The notes under the pieces: generated by a model
What the model saw: only the letters and a program-made list of their open reading frames with translations
Told to the model about the DNA's origin: nothing
Databases searched by the model: none
NCBI GenBank assembly: GCA_039187815.1
Contig: JBCCZI010000003.1
Span: forward strand, 42,270-106,269
DNA: 64,000 nt
Reading direction: 5' to 3'
From: Thermohalobaculum sp039187815
GTDB lineage: Bacteria; Pseudomonadota; Alphaproteobacteria; Rhodobacterales; Rhodobacteraceae
Made by a program: the position numbers and the translations under genes
Shown here: in pieces, positions 25,899 to 32,708 of the stretch
How the letters are laid out: each line of letters opens with the position of its first letter
Position numbering within the stretch: the stretch's first letter is position 1

Positions 25899-26879
25899 AT
25901 GAGCGAGCCCCCCGCCGATCCGCGCACGACCGGCGATCCCGAGATCGCCCGGAAGTGGCTGCTCGCCTTCCAAAAGGCGCATCCCGACATCGTCGCGGCC
26001 ACGCCGCCCAAGGGGCAGATCCGCGGCATCGATGCCTATGCACGGCCCGAACTGCTGCACCAGGTGGTGGCGCAGGCGCTGGAGATCCATCGCCGCCGCC
26101 ATGGGCGCTGGCCGATGCCCCATCGCCTCGAGCGCACCGCCGATTGCTTCTTCGCCGACAAGTTCTTTGGCGCCTATCCCATCGATCCGAACCCGGCCGA
26201 CAAGCTGAATGCCGCGGTCTGGCTGCCCGAGCCGCTGTCCGGGCTGGTGCGTGTGGCCGAGCGGCCGTGGGTGGCCGACGCGCCCGGTCTGCCTCCGGAC
26301 GATTCGGTACCGCCTGGGCGCTGGATCCTGAAACTCGGCCTCGGCAATGCCACCAATGAGTGGATCGACTGGCCGCCAAGCGCCAAAGAGCGCGCCCGTC
26401 TCGACGCCCTGACGTCCGAGTGGTTCCAGGGTCGCTACGGCGTCCGCTGGGGCGAATGGTGGTACGCAATTGGCAAGCAGCGGCTGTTTCTCGAGCAGGA
26501 CCTCACCGAGGCGCGGGCCGGGCGGCCAGAGTTCAAGCTGTTCACCCGCGGCGGGCGGGTCGTGATGATCCGAGCCATCTTACACCGCAAGGCCCAAGGC
26601 CTGCCCAATGGCGAGCGGTTCTATGACGCCGCATTTCGGCCGATCAAGGGGCAGTCCGTCGGCTATGCTCCGATGGCGAGCCCGCCGCCCGCCTCGGCCG
26701 AGCGCATGCTCGAGGCCGCCGCCGGCATCGGGCGCCATTTCAACCGCATGCGGGTCGATTTCCTCGACACCGGGGACGAGCGGCCCTGGCTGAACGAGCT
26801 CACAATCGGCGACGTGAACGCCCGGCGGATCATGACGCCCGATCTCGACTGCAGCTTCCGCCGGCTGATGTTCGAGTGA
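25899..26879 (+). CDS. ATP-grasp TupA-like protein
   Basis: The 326-residue protein resembles the TupA-like ATP-grasp family. Features seen include DCFFADKFFGAYPI, PGRWILKLGLGNATNEW, a central basic patch, FKLFTRGGRVVMIRAILHR and a C-terminal metal/ATP motif MRVDFLDTGDERPWLNELTIGD. ATP-grasp enzymes join an acid to an amine or similar group; TupA-like members are usually near cell-surface polysaccharide genes. No such genes are here: it lies between lysR and the convergent guanidine operon. CAGGAG precedes the ATG at 25899. The substrate is unknown. Confidence 0.6.
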   Translation: MSEPPADPRTTGDPEIARKWLLAFQKAHPDIVAATPPKGQIRGIDAYARPELLHQVVAQALEIHRRRHGRWPMPHRLERTADCFFADKFFGAYPIDPNPADKLNAAVWLPEPLSGLVRVAERPWVADAPGLPPDDSVPPGRWILKLGLGNATNEWIDWPPSAKERARLDALTSEWFQGRYGVRWGEWWYAIGKQRLFLEQDLTEARAGRPEFKLFTRGGRVVMIRAILHRKAQGLPNGERFYDAAFRPIKGQSVGYAPMASPPPASAERMLEAAAGIGRHFNRMRVDFLDTGDERPWLNELTIGDVNARRIMTPDLDCSFRRLMFE

Positions 26880-26882
26880 GCG

Positions 26883-27296
26883 TCAGACCGGCTCCCGCTC
26901 GGCCAGGAAGCTGCGCAAATCGACCAGCCGTTTGCGCTCGAGCGAGACATAGACGAAGGCCATATTGGTGCGCTCGGCGATCATCTCGCCGGGATAGGGC
27001 AGATAGCTGAGCTCACGCGAGCCGAAGGAGGGCGAGGCGCTGCCGACCTGCCAATCGCGGGTCAGCGTCACATCCACCAGCTTAAGCGACGGCCCGCCCG
27101 CCTCGTCCGCGATCTCGAGCGGCACGCCGGCGATGCGCAGATAGGCCGCCTTGTCGCGCGCCTCCTGAAACCCGTCGATAAACTGCGTCGCCAGCACCTG
27201 GAGATCGGCGGCCTGGTTCGCGGGCTCCATATGGCTGTGCAGATGGTCCGCCGCATGGTTGTGATGGTGGTGATGGTGCGGATGATCATGGGGCAT
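26883..27296 (-). CDS. Small protein with polyhistidine N-terminus, candidate metal-binding partner
   Basis: The 137-residue protein starts MPHDHPHHHHHHNHAADH; 12 of the first 22 residues are His. The rest (about residues 25-137) is a soluble domain with FIDGFQEARDKAAYLRIAGVPLEI and RTNMAFVYVSLERKRLVDL that I cannot assign. His-rich tails are typical of nickel carriers such as HypB or UreE. The start is clear: AGGAGG lies seven bases upstream, inside the end of the previous gene. As the last gene of a riboswitch operon that encodes a probable Ni ureohydrolase, it may store or deliver Ni. That is inference. Confidence 0.65.
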   Translation of the reverse strand: MPHDHPHHHHHHNHAADHLHSHMEPANQAADLQVLATQFIDGFQEARDKAAYLRIAGVPLEIADEAGGPSLKLVDVTLTRDWQVGSASPSFGSRELSYLPYPGEMIAERTNMAFVYVSLERKRLVDLRSFLAEREPV

Positions 27297-27675
27297 CTTT
27301 GGCCTCCTGCTCCTCAAAGACCGCGAGGGCGGTGTTCAGCGCATTGATCGCGGACGGGAACCCGCCATAGAGCGCCATCTGCCAGATCACCTGGGCGATC
27401 TCGGTCTGGGTGAGGCCCGCCTTGAGCCCACCCTCGATGTTGACGCGCAGCTGCGGTGCGGTCTGCCCGCCCAGGGCCGTCAGCGCCGCGATCGTGGCGA
27501 TGTAGCGGTCGCGGAGTGGCAGGCCCGGGCGGCTGTATTGCCGGCCATAGGCGAAATCGACCGCGCTCTCGGCCATGCCCGGCAACAGCGCGCCATAGCG
27601 GGCCTCGAGTGCGGCCTCCATCCCCGGATTGAGCTCGGCCACCAAAGCGCGGCCGCGGGCGAGGGTGTCTGTCAT
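27286..27675 (-). CDS. Carboxymuconolactone decarboxylase-family protein
   Basis: The 129-residue all-helical protein reads SAVDFAYGRQYSRPGLPLRDRYIATIAALTALGG and LTQTEIAQVIWQMALYGGFPSAINAL. This is the CMD/AhpD-like fold in the gamma-carboxymuconolactone decarboxylase subgroup. It lacks a CxxC pair, so a peroxidase-type AhpD role is unlikely. Its link to guanidine breakdown is not clear; it lies five bases after gdmH, and its last codons hold the ribosome site of the His-rich gene. Confidence 0.78.
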   Translation of the reverse strand: MTDTLARGRALVAELNPGMEAALEARYGALLPGMAESAVDFAYGRQYSRPGLPLRDRYIATIAALTALGGQTAPQLRVNIEGGLKAGLTQTEIAQVIWQMALYGGFPSAINALNTALAVFEEQEAKDAP

Positions 27676-27680
27676 CGCGC

Positions 27681-28943
27681 TCAGCCCTTGTTCGACCAGC
27701 GATGGCCCTCGAACGCGCCGTGCGGGATGGTCACCGGCTTGTCGATCAGCGCCTTGTGCTTGCCGAGCGTGCCGGCCGAGACCATGGCGCCGAGCACATC
27801 GACGATCACCCGGGTCCCCATCAGCGCGGTGATGTCCGAGGTGTCATAGGGGGGCGAGACCTCGACCAGTTCCATGCCGCAGATCCCTTGGGCTGCGACC
27901 TTGGAGGCGAGCGCCAACGCCTCGCGCGGCAGGAACCCACCCGGCTCGGGCCAGCCGGTGCCGGGCACAAAGCCGCAATCGATGCTGTCGATGTCGAAGG
28001 ACATATAGACCATGTCGGCCCCGTCCCAGGCCATCTCGAGCGCCATCTCGGCGGTCTTGTCGATGCCCATCTTCTCCATATCGCCCATGGTGATGATGTT
28101 TGTGTTGCGCTCGCGGGCGACCTTCACCGCCTCACGCGGGACCTGCCAGCCGCCGATGCCCACCTGCACCAGGTTCTTGGCCGGTACGTTGGCCAGGTTG
28201 GTCGCGTGGAACCAGGGCGTGGTGTGCATGCGCTCGTCCAGGTCCTTTTCCTGGATATCCGCATGGCGGTCGAAATGCACGATGCCGATGGTCTTGGAGG
28301 TGCACTCGGCGATGCCGCGCACACAAGGAAACCCGATCGAGTGGTCGCCGCCGATCATGATGGGCAGCGAGCCCGAGGAGAAGACATGGCTGACCGCGCG
28401 CGAGATCTGGTCGAAGCTCTTCTCGAGATTGGCCGGGATGGTGAACACATCGCCCGCATCGCAGAGCGTCATCTGTTCGCGCAGATCGACCCCGATCTCG
28501 TAGTTATAGGGCGTGTAGAGAGCGGAGATCTTGCGCACCCCCTGGGGTCCAAAGCGCGTGCCCGGGCGATAGGTGGTGCCCCCGTCAAAGGGGATGCCGA
28601 GCACGGTGGCGTCATAGTGCCCGACCTCGGTGACGTCCTCGGTATAGGGCGCCTTGAGGAAGGTGTTGATGCCCGCGTAATGGGGCAGCTCGCCGCGCGC
28701 AAAGGTCGGGATCGACTTGTCCTCGATGCTGTCGGCGCCGGTCAGGCCCATGCGCAGCGCCCAGGCGCGCTCCTCGGCCCAGCGCCCCTCGGGGATCTCG
28801 GCCTCGGCGCGGGCTGCCTTCCAGCCCTGCAGTTTGGTGAGGTCCGGGTGGTGGGCGCGGGCCCGCTCGGGCCGGCCGAGTAGGGCCGAGAGATCGGCGC
28901 GCGGCGCGTGCCGGCGGGGGCAACGGGGGCGGGGATGGCTCAC
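27681..28943 (-). CDS. gdmH: Ureohydrolase, probable Ni-dependent guanidine hydrolase
   Basis: The 420-residue arginase-fold enzyme (GTG start, GAGGAG upstream) has all metal ligand motifs: GGDHS (His201), FDRHAD (Asp225, His227, Asp229) and SFDIDSID (Asp317, Asp319). Automatic tools would call it agmatinase. But it has a 75-residue N-terminal extension, then RGELPHYAGINTFLKAPY, the loop DERMHTTPWFHATN, the GIGGWQVPR block, and CGFVPGTGWPEPGGFLPREA instead of the agmatinase DPxxAPGTGTP. To my knowledge these mark the guanidinase branch (Synechocystis Sll1077 type), which turns guanidine into urea and ammonia. The guanidine riboswitch and transporter upstream support this. The GTGA overlaps the methyltransferase stop. 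Confidence 0.82.
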   Translation of the reverse strand: MSHPRPRCPRRHAPRADLSALLGRPERARAHHPDLTKLQGWKAARAEAEIPEGRWAEERAWALRMGLTGADSIEDKSIPTFARGELPHYAGINTFLKAPYTEDVTEVGHYDATVLGIPFDGGTTYRPGTRFGPQGVRKISALYTPYNYEIGVDLREQMTLCDAGDVFTIPANLEKSFDQISRAVSHVFSSGSLPIMIGGDHSIGFPCVRGIAECTSKTIGIVHFDRHADIQEKDLDERMHTTPWFHATNLANVPAKNLVQVGIGGWQVPREAVKVARERNTNIITMGDMEKMGIDKTAEMALEMAWDGADMVYMSFDIDSIDCGFVPGTGWPEPGGFLPREALALASKVAAQGICGMELVEVSPPYDTSDITALMGTRVIVDVLGAMVSAGTLGKHKALIDKPVTIPHGAFEGHRWSNKG

Positions 28944-29722
28944 GGGGTCGGCTCCTCGGCTGGTTGAGAGATGGCGGGCTTTTGGATCAGGCCCTGGCCG
29001 GTCGGCAGGCTCAGAATCTCGAACCCGAGCTCCTCGGCCAACGCGTCGAAGGCCCGATGCTGCACCGGATAGCCCTCATAATTGTAGTCATCGAGCACCA
29101 CATAGCCGCCCGGGGTCATGCGCGGCCAGAAGTGGCGAAAGGCGGCAATCTCGGGCGCGGCGTTGTTCATGTCGATCGAGAGAAAGGCGACCGGGCCGGT
29201 CTCGACGCCCTCGAGGCTGGCGGGCACCGAGCCTTGGACGAAATGCACCCGCTCGAACTCGGCGAAATTGCGTTTGACCGCATCGATATTGGTGCTCTTG
29301 TAGAGGCCGAGGCGCCCGTCTTCGGCCTCTTCCGGCGTGACCAGCGCAGGATCGAGCCCCTCGAAGGTGTCGAACAGCCACGCCTCGCGGCCGAGCGCGT
29401 TCCAGCCGAGGCGCTGCATCACGGCGGCCATCAGGAACCCGGTGTTCACGCCGCACTCGACGAAAGTGCCGGGCAGGCGAGCGCATTGCTGCGCGGCCCA
29501 CAGCACCACATGGAGGCGCCAGCGGATCTTGGGGTGGCCGGGGCTCGCCGCCTCGCCGCGCGCGAGTGCCGCCTGGAAGGCGGGGTCGTCGAGAAAGGCG
29601 GTCTGGTTCCAGGTGGCAAGCCGGTCCTCGTGGAAATAGCCCGGGCGGTACCAGTGCAGCACCATGCCGAGCTTGCGCAGCAATCGTTTGGCCGGGCGCT
29701 TGATCGGTCGCAGATCCACCAT
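28940..29722 (-). CDS. TylF/MycF-like SAM-dependent methyltransferase
   Basis: The 260-residue protein has a class-I methyltransferase core. FVECGVNTGFLMAAVMQRLG (around residue 95) is the SAM loop, AWLFDTFEGLDP matches motif II, VHFVQGSVPASLEGV follows, and AFLSIDMNNAAPEIAAFRHFW plus YVVLDDYNYEG carry acidic residues that bind metal in TylF-type O-methyltransferases. I chose ATG 29722; the longer frame runs into the ATPase gene. It lies between the ABC transporter and gdmH, 13 bases after the ATPase and overlapping gdmH by GTGA. Its substrate is unknown and a role in guanidine use is not established. Confidence 0.75.
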   Translation of the reverse strand: MVDLRPIKRPAKRLLRKLGMVLHWYRPGYFHEDRLATWNQTAFLDDPAFQAALARGEAASPGHPKIRWRLHVVLWAAQQCARLPGTFVECGVNTGFLMAAVMQRLGWNALGREAWLFDTFEGLDPALVTPEEAEDGRLGLYKSTNIDAVKRNFAEFERVHFVQGSVPASLEGVETGPVAFLSIDMNNAAPEIAAFRHFWPRMTPGGYVVLDDYNYEGYPVQHRAFDALAEELGFEILSLPTGQGLIQKPAISQPAEEPTP

Positions 29723-29735
29723 GGCGTGCCTCGCT

Positions 29736-30488
29736 CTATGATCCGGGCAGCCTCTGGAATGGGATGCCTCCATCCCGAGCATCGATATCGTAAGTGATCG
29801 TTGCGCCATAGGCCTCTGGTGCATCGGGGTCCCAGCGCACCTTGTCAAAGACCAGAACGCGGTCGCCGAGCTTGAAGCCTTCGGAGAGGTCATGGGTCAC
29901 CATAAAGACGGTCATGCCCGTCTCGGCGCGCAGCTCGAGCAAAAAGTCGTGCATGCGCAGCCGCGTGCCCGGGTCGAGCGCGCCGAAGGGCTCATCGAGC
30001 AGCATGACCTGGGGCCGGCCGGCCAGCGCCTGGGCAATGGCTAGGCGCTGCTGCTGGCCGCCTGAGAGCGCGGCGGGGTACTTCTCGGCCTCGGCGCCGA
30101 GGCCGATGCGCTCGAGCACCTCTTGGGCGCGGCCCGCCGCCGCCCGCCGGCGCCCGCCGAAAAACCGGGCAAGCCATCCGCCCGCGCCCAGGTCCTCGGC
30201 CGCGATCAGATTGTCGCGCACGGTCATGTGGGGAAAGACCGAATAGCGTTGAAACACGACGCCCCGGTCGCGGCCAGGCTCGCGCGCCGGTGGCTGTCCG
30301 GCGATGCGGATCTCGCCCTGGCTCGGCGTCTCTTGGGCCAGCAGCAGGCGCAGGAAGGTGGATTTGCCGCAGCCCGAGGCGCCAACGATCGAGACGAAGG
30401 CGCCCTCCTCGACCTCGAGCGAGATGCCCTCCAGCACCGGGCGGAACCCATAACTGTGCACCAGGCCCTGGACCGAGACGAGGCTCAT
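29736..30488 (-). CDS. NitT/TauT-type ABC transporter ATP-binding protein (guanidine uptake)
   Basis: The 250-residue ATPase has Walker A GASGCGKST, VVFQRYSVFPHM, signature LSGGQQQRLAIAQA, Walker B VMLLDEPFGALD and switch His in VTHD. It belongs with TauB/SsuB-like ATPases. A C-terminal region with DKVRWDPDAPEAYGATITYDID is family-specific and occurs in the versions linked to guanidine (formerly urea) carboxylase. Its ATG overlaps the permease stop by ATGA. Confidence 0.87.
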   Translation of the reverse strand: MSLVSVQGLVHSYGFRPVLEGISLEVEEGAFVSIVGASGCGKSTFLRLLLAQETPSQGEIRIAGQPPAREPGRDRGVVFQRYSVFPHMTVRDNLIAAEDLGAGGWLARFFGGRRRAAAGRAQEVLERIGLGAEAEKYPAALSGGQQQRLAIAQALAGRPQVMLLDEPFGALDPGTRLRMHDFLLELRAETGMTVFMVTHDLSEGFKLGDRVLVFDKVRWDPDAPEAYGATITYDIDARDGGIPFQRLPGS

Positions 30489-31297
30489 CGCGTCTCACCC
30501 GCCCATGGATAGGCGCGCCGGGCATAGAGCCGCAGCCCTTGGTCGATCAGGAAGGCCAGCAGCGTGATCCAGACCACATAAGGCAGGATCACATCCATCG
30601 CCAAATAGCGCCGCACCAGGAAGATACGGTAGCCAAGGCCCTCGGTGGAGGCGATCGCCTCGGCCGCGATCAAGAACAGCCAGGCGGGGCCGAGCCCGAG
30701 CCGCACCGCCTGGACCAGCCGCGGCATCACCTGGGGCAGCACGACGCGCACCGCGATGGCCCAACTCGAGGCGCCGAGCGTCTGGGCCTTGACCAGGATC
30801 TCTTGCGGGATCTCCGCCACCCGTTGCGCGATGTCGCGGATCATGATGGGCGCGATGCCGATGACGATGAGCGCGACCTTCGAGACCTCCCCAAGCCCGA
30901 AGACGATGAAGAGGATCGGCAGGATCGCGAGCGGTGGGATCAGCGACAACGCGGCAAAGAAGGGCGACAGCCCGGCGCCCGCATAGGGCAAGAGCCCGCT
31001 GAGCACGCCAAAGACCAGAGCCGCCACCGTGGCGATGCCGACGCCGAGCGCCAGGCGCCAGAGGCTGGCGGCCGTGTCCTTCCACAGCAGGATGTCGCCC
31101 GAGCGGCGGTCGGGCTCGGAGGCCAAGCGCACCGCGGTCGTGCCGATCTGCTCGAGCGAGGGCAAGAGCTTGTCCGCCGGGTTGTCGGCCCGCCGGATGT
31201 CCGAGGCGACCGCATAGGCCAAGAGCAACAGCACGAAGGGCAGCAGGCTGAGCGCCAGCGCCCCCACCCGGATGGGCTTTCGGTTGATCCACCGCAT
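30485..31297 (-). CDS. NitT/TauT-type ABC transporter permease (guanidine uptake)
   Basis: The 270-residue permease has an N-terminal helix (VGALALSLLPFVLLLLAYAV), a periplasmic loop, and five further membrane segments with the EAA loop VKAQTLGASSWAIAVRVVLPQV. The family includes SsuC/TauC. It is placed between the binding protein (38-base gap) and the ATPase (overlap), in the riboswitch-controlled operon. Confidence 0.87.
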   Translation of the reverse strand: MRWINRKPIRVGALALSLLPFVLLLLAYAVASDIRRADNPADKLLPSLEQIGTTAVRLASEPDRRSGDILLWKDTAASLWRLALGVGIATVAALVFGVLSGLLPYAGAGLSPFFAALSLIPPLAILPILFIVFGLGEVSKVALIVIGIAPIMIRDIAQRVAEIPQEILVKAQTLGASSWAIAVRVVLPQVMPRLVQAVRLGLGPAWLFLIAAEAIASTEGLGYRIFLVRRYLAMDVILPYVVWITLLAFLIDQGLRLYARRAYPWAGETR

Positions 31298-31335
31298 GGG
31301 GAGCGCCCCCGGGGACAGGCCCCGGGGCCGTGGCC

Positions 31336-32397
31336 TCAGAGCGCCCCGTCCGCAGCCATTTGCATGTATTCGGTCGCGAAGCGGAACTTCACATTGTTCG
31401 CATCCCCCGTGGTCGAGCCATCGGGATAGGCGACGCCGACGAAATCCGCAGAGGGCGCGCCCTCGCCAAGGATCCCCTTGTCGAACAGGAACTCGGCGAC
31501 GCTCACCATGGTCTTCGGCAGATCCGCGCCCTCGGTGAAAGCGACCGCATCGGCGGGAGCATAGAACATCTCGGTCGAGGCGAGCTGCGCCTTGTATCCG
31601 GCGAGATCGGTGCCCGAGGCCTCGGCCATGGCGGTCAGAGCGGCCTCATCCCCCGCGGCCATCAGGGCCATGGTCTCGTACCAGGCGCCGACCATGGCTT
31701 TGCCAAAGGACGGGTTGGCCTCCAGCACCTCGGTGTTGACCACCATCAGATCGATGATCTCACCGGGGATGTCCGAGCTGTCGAAGACATTGGTGGCGTA
31801 GCCGCCCTCGAGAATCGTCGAGACCAGCGGGTTCCAGGTGACGACCGCGGCCACATCCGGCGTGGTGTAGGCCGCGACCATATCGGCGTCGGACGTGTTG
31901 ATGACCGCCTCGAGATCGCGCTCGGACAGCCCAACGCTGTCAAGCCCGCGCGCCAGCAGATAGTGCGAAACCGACAGCTCCACGAGGTTCACTGGCTTGC
32001 CCTTGAGGTCGGCGAGCCCGCCCTCTTTGACCAGCACCGCGTCATTACCGTTCGAGAAGTCGCCAACGATCAGCGCGGTGGTGTCGATGCCGCCACCCGA
32101 AGGGATCGAGAGGGTGTCCATATTGGTCGCCGAGACCCCGTCAAAGGCGCCGGCGGTGTATTGGTTGATGCTCTCGATGTAGTCGTTGATCTGCACGACC
32201 TCGATCGAGATGCCGTATTTGTCGGCCCATTTGTCGATGATGCCGCTGTCGGACATATAGCCCCACGGCATCCAGCCCACATAGATCGACCAGGCGACGC
32301 GGAACTCGGTTTTCTCCTGGGCCAGCGCCGGGACGGCGGCGAAGGCCGCGGCGGCCACGGCAATGGCGGCGGTCAGGGATCGGAAGGATCTCGGCAT
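31336..32397 (-). CDS. ABC transporter substrate-binding protein, guanidine/urea-carboxylase-region type
   Basis: The 353-residue periplasmic protein has a signal peptide (RSFRSLTAAIAVAAAAFAAVPALA). Its mature part starts EFRVAWSIYVGWMPWGYM. The DGVSATNMDTLSIP and VVTWNPLVSTIL blocks match binding proteins first named for their place near urea carboxylase (TIGR03427-like), an enzyme since recognised to carboxylate guanidine. It is the first gene after the guanidine-I riboswitch, so guanidine is the likely ligand. GGGAG, seven bases before the ATG, lies in a leader hairpin. Confidence 0.85.
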   Translation of the reverse strand: MPRSFRSLTAAIAVAAAAFAAVPALAQEKTEFRVAWSIYVGWMPWGYMSDSGIIDKWADKYGISIEVVQINDYIESINQYTAGAFDGVSATNMDTLSIPSGGGIDTTALIVGDFSNGNDAVLVKEGGLADLKGKPVNLVELSVSHYLLARGLDSVGLSERDLEAVINTSDADMVAAYTTPDVAAVVTWNPLVSTILEGGYATNVFDSSDIPGEIIDLMVVNTEVLEANPSFGKAMVGAWYETMALMAAGDEAALTAMAEASGTDLAGYKAQLASTEMFYAPADAVAFTEGADLPKTMVSVAEFLFDKGILGEGAPSADFVGVAYPDGSTTGDANNVKFRFATEYMQMAADGAL

Positions 32398-32404
32398 CAG
32401 GCAC

Positions 32405-32452
32405 GCTCCCGCTCGTCTCGGCTGCGAAACGGGCCGACCGGCGGAGACGAGC
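32405..32452 (-). promoter_or_regulatory. Ribosome-site sequestering hairpin of the guanidine riboswitch
   Basis: On the minus strand, GCTCGTCTC (32452-32444) is an exact complement of GAGACGAGC (32419-32411). The helix can extend so that flanking CCCG pairs with GGG of the ribosome site GGGAG (32410-32406). An overlapping alternative helix, CCGACC with GGTCGG, lies between the aptamer and this one. This looks like a translational on/off switch; no T-run follows either helix. Pairing was judged by eye. Confidence 0.55.
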
Positions 32453-32477
32453 CGGGCGCAGGTCGGTCCGGCGCAGT

Positions 32478-32582
32478 GCTCTCCCGGGCTTTTCCCCCGC
32501 CGTGTGCCCGACGCGAATTTGCGCAACCGGGTGTCGCCTCTCGGACCAGACGCTGCCGCGCAGCCGGAACCCTAGACGACCT
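32478..32582 (-). ncRNA. Guanidine-I riboswitch (ykkC class) aptamer
   Basis: The minus-strand leader carries all the conserved blocks of the ykkC/guanidine-I aptamer in order: CTAGGGTTCCGG (32575-32564), CTGGTCCGAGAGG (about 32550-32538), a variable stem, then ACACGGCGGGGGAAAAGCCC and GGGAGA (about 32507-32480). Guanidinium binding normally turns expression on. It lies about 80 bases before the binding-protein ATG and would control the whole operon down to the His-rich gene. Edges are approximate. Confidence 0.93.
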
Positions 32583-32680
32583 GCGATGAGGGCGATGCAC
32601 GATGCGTGCCAGACACGCGGCCCCCTGCCATAGACCCACGATGGCAGGGCCCCGTCGCACCGCCGGGCCCCTGAGTGATC

Positions 32681-32699
32681 AAAAAACCAGCGGACCGGT
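32681..32699 (-). terminator. Rho-independent terminator after the flavoprotein gene
   Basis: On the minus strand, ACCGG-TCCG-CTGGT forms a five-pair hairpin followed by six T residues (32686-32681), 10 bases after the stop of the gene at 32709. It separates that gene from the riboswitch operon. A second hairpin without a T-run (CCCTGCCA / TGGCAGGG) lies further on, at about 32625-32655. Confidence 0.6.
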
Positions 32700-32708
32700 G
32701 ACCAAGAC

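Noticed and set aside
27681..28943. Annotation as agmatinase (polyamine synthesis)
   Set aside because: The N-terminal extension, the CGFVPGTGWPEPGG loop and the guanidine riboswitch all point to the guanidinase branch instead. The Pot-type operon at 19.4-24.8 kb is separate and has its own LysR regulator.
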